Shown: positions 15,611-22,559 of the stretch, in pieces
Layout: every line of letters begins with the position of its first letter
Position numbering within the stretch: the stretch's first letter is position 1
Assembly: GCA_902615435.1 (NCBI GenBank)
Contig: CACMOZ010000009.1
Coordinates: 1-32,038, forward strand
Direction: 5' to 3'
Source: an uncultured Pelagibacteraceae bacterium
GTDB lineage: Bacteria; Pseudomonadota; Alphaproteobacteria; Pelagibacterales; Pelagibacteraceae
Length of the DNA: 32,038 nt
Made by a program: the position numbers and the translations under genes
Notes under the pieces: generated by a model
What the model was told of the DNA's origin: nothing
The model's database searches: none
The model's input: only the letters and a program-made list of their open reading frames with translations

Positions 15611-17509
15611 TTGAATCAAAAATACGAGGATATTTATCAAAAGTCTATCGAAAACAGAGAAGAATTTTGGAAAAATATAGCTGAAAATATTTTTTGGTAC
15701 AAAAAACCTACAAAAATTTTAAATTCGGACAAACCTCCATTTTATAAATGGTTTGAGGATGGTGTAACGAACACTTGTTACAATGCTTTAGATCTTCATA
15801 TTGATGAAGGTAGAGGCAATAAACTTGCAATCATCTACGATAGCCCGATTACAGGAACAAAAAAAAAAATAACTTACAATGAATTAAGGGATAAAGTTGC
15901 TTTATTTGCAGGAGCCTTAAAAAATCAAGGTATAAACAAAGGTGATAGAGTAATTATTTATATGCCAATGATTCCTGAGGCAGTAATTGCTATGCTTGCA
16001 TGTGGAAGAATTGGAGCGGTTCACTCTGTTGTCTTTGGTGGCTTTGCAGCAAACGAACTTGCAAGTAGAATTGATGACTCTAGGGCAAAACTTTTAGTCA
16101 CGGCATCATGCGGTTATGAGCCTGGTAGAACTGTGCATTATAAACCGTTAGTAAACAAAGCTTTAGAGCTTTCAAATCATAAACCAGACAAATGTATTAT
16201 TTTTCAAAGAGAAAAAGATAAAGCAGAACTTGATTCTAAAATAGATATTACTTGGGAAGAAGCTCATAAAAATGTGAAACCTGCAGAATGTGAGAAAATG
16301 AATGCAAATGAATATGCTTATATACTTTATACATCTGGAACTACAGGTTTACCAAAAGGAATTGTAAGAGATATTGGTGGACATATTGTTGCTTTGAAGT
16401 GGACAATGAAAAATATTTATAACATCAATCAAGACGACGTATGGTGGTCTGCGAGTGATATTGGTTGGATAGTCGGTCATTCTTATATTGTATATGCCCC
16501 ATTATTTTACGGATGTACTACGGTTCTTTTCGAAGGAAAACCAGTTGGTACTCCTGACGCTGGAGTTTTTTGGAGGGTAATATCAGAGCATAAGGTAAAA
16601 TCTCTTTTTACAGCCCCTACAGCAATAAGAGCTATAAAAAAAGAGGATCCTAACGGTGAATTTTTTAAAAAGTATGACCTAAGTAAATTCGACAAATTAT
16701 TTTTAGCTGGAGAGAGAGCTGATCCTGATACAATTAAATGGTTTGAAAAATTATCTGACTCACCAGTTATAGATCACTGGTGGCAAACTGAAACTAGCTG
16801 GGCTATCACATCTGACTGTACTGGTATCGAGTCTTTTCCGGTTAAATACGGATCTGCTTTTAAGCCTGTACCGGGATATGATTTAAAAGTTTTAAACGCT
16901 GAAGGTAAAGAGGTTGGACCAGGCAAAATGGGGGATATAGTTGTTAAACTTCCTTTGCCCCCAGGAACTTTTCCAACACTTTGGGGTGCTGATAAAAGAT
17001 ATAGAGAAAACTACATGTCAACTTACCCTGGTTATTATCAAACTTATGATGCGGGACACATTGATGAAGACGGTTACGTATGGATCATGTCTAGAACTGA
17101 TGACATTATAAATGTTGCTGGTCATAGATTGTCAACTGGAGCAATAGAAGAAGTATTAGCCGAACATAAAGATGTAGCTGAATGCGCTGTCATTGGTATT
17201 GCGGATAAATTAAAAGGGCAACTTCCTATTGGCTTACTTGCTTTAAAAGCTGGCGTTACAAAAGACAAGAAAGATATAATTGATGAATGTGTAAAAATGG
17301 TTAGGGAAAAAGTTGGACCTGTCGCTGCTTTTAAAATTGCAATTGTTGTGAAGAGACTGCCAAAAACAAGATCTGGAAAAGTTTTAAGAGGAACAGTAAG
17401 AAAGATTGCTGATAATGAACCTTATAAAATGCCAGCCACAATAGATGATCCTGCTATTCTAGATGAAATAAAAGCAGACCTAATTGAGAGCAAAATTTTA
17501 AAACTTTAG
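15611..17509 (+). CDS. prpE: Acyl-CoA synthetase, propionyl-CoA synthetase (PrpE/ACSS3) type
   Basis: This AMP-forming ligase makes propionyl-CoA (or a similar short acyl-CoA) from acid, ATP and CoA. I place the start at TTG 15611 (LNQKYEDIYQKS): an AGGAGG Shine-Dalgarno at 15599-15604 sits six bases before it. An in-frame ATG at 15539 would add a non-conserved hydrophobic 24-residue extension with no such site. This gives 632 residues, the normal length. Visible motifs are the P-loop YTSGTTGLPKG, WWSASDIGWIVGHSYIVYAPL, WWQTETSW, YYQTYDAGHIDEDGYVWIMSRTDD, the hinge, and the C-terminal acetylatable lysine in PKTRSGKVLRG. The N-terminus and GGHIVALKW fit PrpE better than Acs. Its 3' end overlaps pyrC antisense by 12 bases. 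Confidence 0.88.
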   Translation: MNQKYEDIYQKSIENREEFWKNIAENIFWYKKPTKILNSDKPPFYKWFEDGVTNTCYNALDLHIDEGRGNKLAIIYDSPITGTKKKITYNELRDKVALFAGALKNQGINKGDRVIIYMPMIPEAVIAMLACGRIGAVHSVVFGGFAANELASRIDDSRAKLLVTASCGYEPGRTVHYKPLVNKALELSNHKPDKCIIFQREKDKAELDSKIDITWEEAHKNVKPAECEKMNANEYAYILYTSGTTGLPKGIVRDIGGHIVALKWTMKNIYNINQDDVWWSASDIGWIVGHSYIVYAPLFYGCTTVLFEGKPVGTPDAGVFWRVISEHKVKSLFTAPTAIRAIKKEDPNGEFFKKYDLSKFDKLFLAGERADPDTIKWFEKLSDSPVIDHWWQTETSWAITSDCTGIESFPVKYGSAFKPVPGYDLKVLNAEGKEVGPGKMGDIVVKLPLPPGTFPTLWGADKRYRENYMSTYPGYYQTYDAGHIDEDGYVWIMSRTDDIINVAGHRLSTGAIEEVLAEHKDVAECAVIGIADKLKGQLPIGLLALKAGVTKDKKDIIDECVKMVREKVGPVAAFKIAIVVKRLPKTRSGKVLRGTVRKIADNEPYKMPATIDDPAILDEIKADLIESKILKL

Positions 17510-18811
17510 TGGTGTTCCTTTAGACTCTTCAACCACTTTACCATCAGACATTACCAAATGACCATTAACAATTGTTCCTACGGGAAAACCTTTAACTTTA
17601 TAATTATTAAAAGGTGTCCAGCCACATTTGCTTGCTATCATCTCATTTTTTATTGTCACTTCTTTATTCATGTCAGCAATAGTTAAATCAGCGTCAAAAC
17701 CCTCTTTTATAAAACCTTTGTTTTTAATCCCAAAAATTTTACAAGGATTTTCACACATCAAATTAATCAATTGCTGTAGAGAAAGTTTTCCATTGTTTAC
17801 ATGGTCTAGCATCACTGGAAAAATAGTCTGAACTCCAGGCATGCCAGAAGGTGTATTTGGGTATTCTTTATCTTTATTCTCTTTTAAATGCGGAGCATGA
17901 TCAGAACCTAGTACATCTACAATATTATTTTTAATTGCTATCCAAAGGCGGTCATAATGTTCTTTGGTTCTTAGCGGAGGGTTCATTTGCGCATAAGTTC
18001 CAAGTTTGTCATAACAATCTGGTGCGTACATAGTTAAATGTTGAGGTGTCGTCTCGAAAGTAACATTTTTTTTGTGCATGGCTAAAAAATCTACTTCTTC
18101 TCTGGTTGTGACATGAAGAACGTGAATTTTTTTATTATATCGCTCTGCAATTTTAACTACTCTTCGAGTAGATGACATTGCTACTTCAACATTTCTCCAC
18201 TCAGCGTGAGAATGAACGTCTCCTTTTTTAATAAATTTTTTTCTTAATTTGATAATATCTTCATCTTCAGAGTGAATAGAAACAATTCTATCGCTACTGG
18301 AAATTACTTTTTCGATATCGGCCTCTTTATCTACTAATAAGTTCCCTGTTGATGAGCCCGCGAATAATTTAACGCCACAACATCCTTCAACATCTTTTAG
18401 TTGAGCTAGTTGATCGGTATTGTTAGGCGTTGCTCCGAAATAAAAAGCATAATTACTATGCATTCTGTTTTTAGCTGCTTGCAACTTTTTATCAAACTCA
18501 ACTAAATTAGATGTAGGAGGATTAGTATTGGGCATTTCAAATAAAGCAGTTACACCACCTAACACTGCTGCTCTACTGCCGCTTTCTAAATCTTCTGCAT
18601 CAGTTGATCCTGGCTCCCTAAAATGTACTTGGGTATCTATAATGCCTGGTAAAACAACTTTATCTGTAGCATCATAGACTTTGGAGCTATTGAGTTCAAT
18701 TTTACCAATTTTTTTTATTTTGTTGCCTGATAAACCAATATCTGTTTTTGTAAGCTTGCCATCAATATAGCAAGATCCATTTTTAATAATGAGACTAAAA
18801 TTATCAGACAT
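17498..18811 (-). CDS. pyrC: Dihydroorotase-family amidohydrolase (class I, atypical metal site)
   Basis: Class I dihydroorotase cyclises carbamoyl-aspartate to dihydroorotate in pyrimidine synthesis. The 437 residues show the amidohydrolase order: PGIIDTQVHFREPGS (residues 55-69), EMPNTNPPTS, GVKLFAGSSTGN with a candidate carbamylated Lys, IVSIHSEDED, FETTPQHLTM, TYAQMNPPLR, and LGSDHAPH with the catalytic Asp. Two positions are unusual. The first His of the usual D-x-H-x-H is Gln61, and the first His of the usual TPHH is Gln257. From memory, both substitutions recur in an alphaproteobacterial subgroup annotated as dihydroorotase, so they are probably family traits. Dihydroorotase is the likely role, but a related hydantoinase-type reaction is possible. 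It diverges from ygfZ across only 38 bases. Confidence 0.82.
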   Translation of the reverse strand: MSDNFSLIIKNGSCYIDGKLTKTDIGLSGNKIKKIGKIELNSSKVYDATDKVVLPGIIDTQVHFREPGSTDAEDLESGSRAAVLGGVTALFEMPNTNPPTSNLVEFDKKLQAAKNRMHSNYAFYFGATPNNTDQLAQLKDVEGCCGVKLFAGSSTGNLLVDKEADIEKVISSSDRIVSIHSEDEDIIKLRKKFIKKGDVHSHAEWRNVEVAMSSTRRVVKIAERYNKKIHVLHVTTREEVDFLAMHKKNVTFETTPQHLTMYAPDCYDKLGTYAQMNPPLRTKEHYDRLWIAIKNNIVDVLGSDHAPHLKENKDKEYPNTPSGMPGVQTIFPVMLDHVNNGKLSLQQLINLMCENPCKIFGIKNKGFIKEGFDADLTIADMNKEVTIKNEMIASKCGWTPFNNYKVKGFPVGTIVNGHLVMSDGKVVEESKGTPLKF

Positions 18812-18849
18812 AATTTAATAAATATATTATACAGTATATATTTACAAAT

Positions 18850-19731
18850 ATGAAAAAAGATCAAATTATTTTATTAGAGGATCGAGGATTAATCTCAATA
18901 ACTGGTGAAGAAACCAAAAATTTTCTTCAAAACATCATTACAAATGATATTGATAAAGTAAGTTTTTCCTCCTCAATTTTTTCAGCACTTTTTACGCCCC
19001 AAGGAAAATATTTATTTGAATTTTTTTTGATACAAACAAAGAATGGTTATCTTTTAGATTGTGATAATGAATTTACAAAAGAAATAATGAATTACTTATT
19101 GAAATATAAATTAAGATCAAAAATTGAAATAACAGATATTTCCACAGATTATGTAATTGGATTAATAAGCTCGGAAAAATTTTTAGATATTCAAGAAAGT
19201 GAAAACAAAACTGACGATACGATAGAGTTTAGGGATAGCCCTCTTTTTCTGGATCCTCGAAATAAAAATTTAGGAGCAAGAATATTATCCTCATTAGAAA
19301 AATTGCATCTTACTATAAAAAAATTAGACTTAAAAATTGTTGAGCCCGATGCATATTTTGCAAAAGCTCATTCTTTAGGAATTCCAATAAAAGGTATTAA
19401 AAATTTAAAAGATCAATTATTTGGATTAGAAGCAAACTTTGAGGAGCTTAACGCAATTGACTTTAAAAAGGGATGCTACATCGGTCAAGAAAACACTGCT
19501 AGAATGAAATTAAAAGAAAAATTAAGAAGAAGATTATTACCGATTTCTTCTACCGAAAAATTAAATTTGGGGGAAGAAATTTTTTATAACAAGATCAAAA
19601 TAGGTAAAATACTCATCGAACAACCTTATCCATTTGGTTTGATAAAAGTAATAGATCCAAGTATTGCAGAATTTGAAAATAAAGAACTTTTAGCAAATAA
19701 CAAAAAGTGTAGAATTTTAAAGAGCGTTTAA
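18850..19731 (+). CDS. ygfZ: YgfZ/GcvT-like folate-binding Fe-S cluster maintenance protein
   Basis: YgfZ (IBA57 in mitochondria) is a tetrahydrofolate-binding protein with the aminomethyltransferase fold that supports assembly or repair of certain 4Fe-4S enzymes. The 293 residues include an N-terminal GcvT-like region (LLEDRGLISITGEETKNFLQNIITNDI), FALFTPQGKYLFEF-like segments, and the family signature KKGCYIGQENTARM near residues 208-221 with its conserved Cys. A short C-terminal domain follows. The gene is Lys/Glu-rich and diverged. It shares a 38-base divergent promoter region with pyrC. A possible client, the 4Fe-4S enzyme NadA, lies shortly downstream, though the adjacency may be chance. 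Confidence 0.9.
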   Translation: MKKDQIILLEDRGLISITGEETKNFLQNIITNDIDKVSFSSSIFSALFTPQGKYLFEFFLIQTKNGYLLDCDNEFTKEIMNYLLKYKLRSKIEITDISTDYVIGLISSEKFLDIQESENKTDDTIEFRDSPLFLDPRNKNLGARILSSLEKLHLTIKKLDLKIVEPDAYFAKAHSLGIPIKGIKNLKDQLFGLEANFEELNAIDFKKGCYIGQENTARMKLKEKLRRRLLPISSTEKLNLGEEIFYNKIKIGKILIEQPYPFGLIKVIDPSIAEFENKELLANNKKCRILKSV

Positions 19732-19836
19732 TAATCTTGAAAGAGAAGCTAATATCCCATAACCGCTCAATTCAATAAAAGCTATAACTAAAATTATAAG
19801 CACTATTCGTTTATTTTTTTTTAAATAATCAATCAT
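19717..19836 (-). CDS. Possible small membrane protein, 39 aa, downstream of tRNA-Leu
   Basis: This minus-strand ORF runs from an ATG at 19836 to a TAA at 19717-19719. It starts MIDYLKKNKR, then one hydrophobic helix at about residues 11-30 (IVLIILVIAFIELSGYGILA), then an amphipathic SLSRLLNAL tail. The basic N-terminus and single helix suggest an N-in membrane miniprotein. It starts 13 bases after the 3' end of tRNA-Leu on the same strand, so it could share that transcript. It overlaps the 3' end of ygfZ antisense by 15 bases. No Shine-Dalgarno is visible. It is not recognised as any family; a chance ORF cannot be excluded. Confidence 0.5.
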   Translation of the reverse strand: MIDYLKKNKRIVLIILVIAFIELSGYGILASLSRLLNAL

Positions 19837-19849
19837 AAATAAGCTTTTC

Positions 19850-19933
19850 TGGTGCGGTCGGAGAGACTCGAACTCTCACGGGAAACCCACACGCCCCTCA
19901 AGCGTGCCTGTCTACCAATTTCAGCACGACCGC
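19850..19933 (-). tRNA. tRNA-Leu (anticodon GAG), CCA encoded
   Basis: On the minus strand the acceptor GCGGTCG pairs with CGACCGC, followed by discriminator A and an encoded CCA. The D-arm contains TGGTAG. The anticodon stem CACGC/GCGTG encloses the loop TTGAGGG, giving anticodon GAG. The variable arm (GGG-TTT-CCC) is long, as in type II tRNAs. The T-arm is GAGAG-TTCGAGT-CTCTC. All features agree with tRNA-Leu reading CUU/CUC codons. Confidence 0.97.
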
Positions 19934-19945
19934 AATAATAATGCG

Positions 19946-19974
19946 ACAATAAATGAATGACAATTTAACCTCAA
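19946..19974 (-). promoter_or_regulatory. Candidate tRNA-Leu promoter
   Basis: On the minus strand TTGAGG (19974-19969) and TATTGT (19951-19946) are 17 bases apart, ending 12 bases before the mature tRNA 5' end. This is a fair match only, in AT-rich sequence. The same interval is the upstream region of the divergent nadA gene. Confidence 0.35.
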
Positions 19975-19994
19975 GTTGATAAATTGGAATTAGT

Positions 19995-20984
19995 ATGTCT
20001 GTACAACAACGAAATTTAAACGGTTCTAGCGAGATTTACAAAAAAATCTCCAAATTTGTCCCTGAAAATGAATGGAAAGTTCATGCTCCTTTAATTCAAA
20101 AGATTAATAAATTAAAAAAGGAAAAAAACGCAATCATACTTGCTCATAATTATCAAACCCCAGAAATTTATCACGGAGTAGCAGACATAGCGGCGGACTC
20201 TTTAGCACTAGCAGTTGAAGCCGCAAAGACTTCTGCAGATAAAATTATTATGTGTGGAGTGCACTTTATGGCTGAGACAGCAAAACTAATGAACCCAAAT
20301 AAAAAAGTTTTTTTACCAGACATGCAAGCGGGCTGTTCTTTATCAAGTTCAATTACTGGAAAAGATGTAAGATTATTAAAACAAAAATATCCAGGTGTTC
20401 CAGTAGTATCATACGTTAATACGTCTGCTGATGTTAAAGCAGAAACAGATGTTTGCTGTACTTCTGCAAATGCTGTTAAAGTAGTGGAGTCTTTAAACGT
20501 CGAAAAAGTAATTTTTCTTCCAGACCAATATTTAGCAGATTATGTTGCAAAAAATACGAAAGTAAAAATTATCTCTTGGAAAGGAACTTGTATTGTTCAC
20601 GAACAATTTACTAGTAAAGAGATTGAAGATATTAAAAATCAAAACCCAGGCATCAAAGTCATAGCTCACCCTGAATGCCCACCGGACGTAATCGAGGCTT
20701 CTGACTTTGCTGGATCTACATCTGGTATGATTAAATACGTAAAAGATAATCAACCTAAAAAAGTGATGCTAGTTACCGAATGTTCAATGAGTGATAACGT
20801 CGAAGCTGATAATCCAAATGTTTCTTTTATAAAACCTTGTAACCTTTGCCCTTACATGAAAAAAATTAATTTAGAAAAAATCTTAGACTGTTTAGAAAAT
20901 GACACTAATGAAATTATTTTAGATAATAGAACTATAGAAGCAGCAAGAAAATCTGTAATTAGAATGACCGAAATCGGTCGTTGA
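19995..20984 (+). CDS. nadA: Quinolinate synthase (4Fe-4S)
   Basis: NadA condenses iminoaspartate with dihydroxyacetone phosphate to quinolinate in de novo NAD synthesis. The 329 residues show AIILAHNYQTPEIYHGVADIAADSLALA near the N-terminus and the three cluster cysteines in MCGVHFMAETAK, KGTCIVHEQFT and CNLCPYMKKI. HPECPPDV and the ASTSGM-like GSTSGMIKYV motif are also present. The length and order are typical of the longer bacterial NadA type. It is followed four bases later by nadC. No aspartate oxidase (nadB) or aspartate dehydrogenase gene lies in the window, so the iminoaspartate source must be elsewhere. Confidence 0.98.
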   Translation: MSVQQRNLNGSSEIYKKISKFVPENEWKVHAPLIQKINKLKKEKNAIILAHNYQTPEIYHGVADIAADSLALAVEAAKTSADKIIMCGVHFMAETAKLMNPNKKVFLPDMQAGCSLSSSITGKDVRLLKQKYPGVPVVSYVNTSADVKAETDVCCTSANAVKVVESLNVEKVIFLPDQYLADYVAKNTKVKIISWKGTCIVHEQFTSKEIEDIKNQNPGIKVIAHPECPPDVIEASDFAGSTSGMIKYVKDNQPKKVMLVTECSMSDNVEADNPNVSFIKPCNLCPYMKKINLEKILDCLENDTNEIILDNRTIEAARKSVIRMTEIGR

Positions 20985-20988
20985 ATCT

Positions 20989-21822
20989 GTGTATAAATTA
21001 AATCAATCTTATATTAAAACAGTAGTGAAAAGAGCTCTAGATGAAGACCTAAAACCTAGAGGTGATATAACCACTAATCTAATTAAATATAAAAATAAAA
21101 AAGTTAAAGCTAAAATTTTTGCAAAACAAGACGGTGTTATTGCTGGTTTAGAATTTTGTAAGGTAGCTTTTAAATTGATTGGAAGAGAGGTAATTTTTAC
21201 TAAAAAGATATCTGATGGTAAGACGATTAAAAAAAATACTGTCATTGCGGTGGTAGAAGCTAAGATAAAAACGATTTTAGCAGCAGAGAGAACCGCATTA
21301 AATTTTTTAAATCATGCATCTGGTATAGCTACAACTACTAATGAATTTGTTAAAAAAGTAAAAAATAATACTAAAATTTGTTGCACAAGAAAAACTGCTC
21401 CAAATTTAAGATTAATAGAGAAATATGCTGTTAAACTAGGAGGAGGCTATAATCATCGATATAATCTAAGTGATGAGATTTTAATAAAAGAAAATCATAT
21501 TGCTGTATCCCAAGATTTAATACATTTAATTAACCAAGCTATCAAATCAAAAAAAACTGTAACAGTGGAAATTGAAAATATTAATCAACTTAAAAAAATC
21601 CTTGGTTTAAAATTTAAGAGAATTCTTTTTGATAATATGAATATGCAAAATTTGAAGAAATGTTTAAAACTTTGCAAAAAAAAGTACAAAACTGAATACT
21701 CAGGCAACGTTACAATCCAAAATGTTGCAAAAATATCAAAAATAGGAGTAGACAGAATTTCAATTGGTGCTATTACTCATAGCGCAAAATCTTTTGATAG
21801 CAGCTTGCTCATTAATTTTTAA
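20989..21822 (+). CDS. nadC: Nicotinate-nucleotide pyrophosphorylase (carboxylating)
   Basis: NadC converts quinolinate and PRPP to nicotinate mononucleotide, CO2 and PPi, the step after NadA. The 277 residues start at GTG 20989, four bases past the nadA stop. Motifs include DEDLKPRGDITTNLI, AERTALNFLNHASGIATTT, CTRKTAPNLRLIEKYAVKLGGGYNHRYNLSDEILIKENH (phosphoribosyl and quinolinate pocket), then ILFDNMN and EYSGNVTIQNV. The product is a soluble TIM-like dimer. The two-gene nadAC arrangement and tight spacing indicate one transcript. Confidence 0.97.
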   Translation: MYKLNQSYIKTVVKRALDEDLKPRGDITTNLIKYKNKKVKAKIFAKQDGVIAGLEFCKVAFKLIGREVIFTKKISDGKTIKKNTVIAVVEAKIKTILAAERTALNFLNHASGIATTTNEFVKKVKNNTKICCTRKTAPNLRLIEKYAVKLGGGYNHRYNLSDEILIKENHIAVSQDLIHLINQAIKSKKTVTVEIENINQLKKILGLKFKRILFDNMNMQNLKKCLKLCKKKYKTEYSGNVTIQNVAKISKIGVDRISIGAITHSAKSFDSSLLINF

Positions 21823-21833
21823 ATTTTTAAAAA

Positions 21834-22556
21834 TTACTTTTTAGCTAAAACTACCAATGAATATCCACCAAAAATAGAAGAGGATAATCTTTTACTGAAA
21901 AATTGAAAGAAATATTGCAGAGTATTGATGAATAGTGATGAGATTTTTTTGTTGTCTTTAAATTCTTTAAGTCTATTGTTCACTAGATCTTGTTTAAGTA
22001 TTATAAATCCATTGCTTTCTAAAAGTAGTATTGCAGTTTTTATTGTATAAAAGTGTAAGTGACCAACATTTTCGTAGGATTTTTTAAAAATATTTTTTTT
22101 TCTTATCATTGAAATAAGACTAATTTCCAAGGGTATATTGAATAAAAAAAACTTACCTTTTTCTCTCAATTTTTCTAAAAAACCATAAGTATCTTGGATA
22201 TGTTCAAATACATCAGATGCGATTATTAAATCACTCTTTTTATAAAGATTAATAAAATCCTCATTAAAAAAATTGATTCCATTAGAATTTTTTTTGGCTA
22301 ATTTAATTGCATCTGAATTTATATCATATCCCTCGAGTACACATTGTTTATTAAAAATTTTACTTTTTTTTGCCTCTATAAGCATCTGACCAGCTCCACA
22401 CCCTATATCAGTAATGGAATTTATTGTTTCAGTTTGTAACTGAGATTTTTTTAAAATATTAAATAAATTTTTCCATTTAAATGCACTATCTTCAATATGA
22501 TATGAATGATTTTTTTTTTTATAATCGCCAGATAAATAACGATCCATATTTTTCAT
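21834..22556 (-). CDS. SAM-dependent class I methyltransferase, substrate unknown
   Basis: This 240-residue Rossmann-fold methyltransferase has motif I ITDIGCGAGQML near residues 48-59, an acidic ribose-binding turn GYDINSDA, and a post-motif DLIIASDVFEHIQDTYGFLEKL typical of methyltransferase type 11/23 proteins. HLHFYTIKTAILLLESNGF follows, seen in sugar- and small-molecule-modifying relatives. A C-terminal hydrophobic patch (FINTLQYFFQFF) might touch membrane. It lies three bases after the ppdK stop on the same strand. Nothing in the context identifies the substrate. Surface-glycan or lipid modification is one possibility, with low confidence. Confidence 0.85.
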   Translation of the reverse strand: MKNMDRYLSGDYKKKNHSYHIEDSAFKWKNLFNILKKSQLQTETINSITDIGCGAGQMLIEAKKSKIFNKQCVLEGYDINSDAIKLAKKNSNGINFFNEDFINLYKKSDLIIASDVFEHIQDTYGFLEKLREKGKFFLFNIPLEISLISMIRKKNIFKKSYENVGHLHFYTIKTAILLLESNGFIILKQDLVNNRLKEFKDNKKISSLFINTLQYFFQFFSKRLSSSIFGGYSLVVLAKK

Positions 22557-22559
22557 TAT

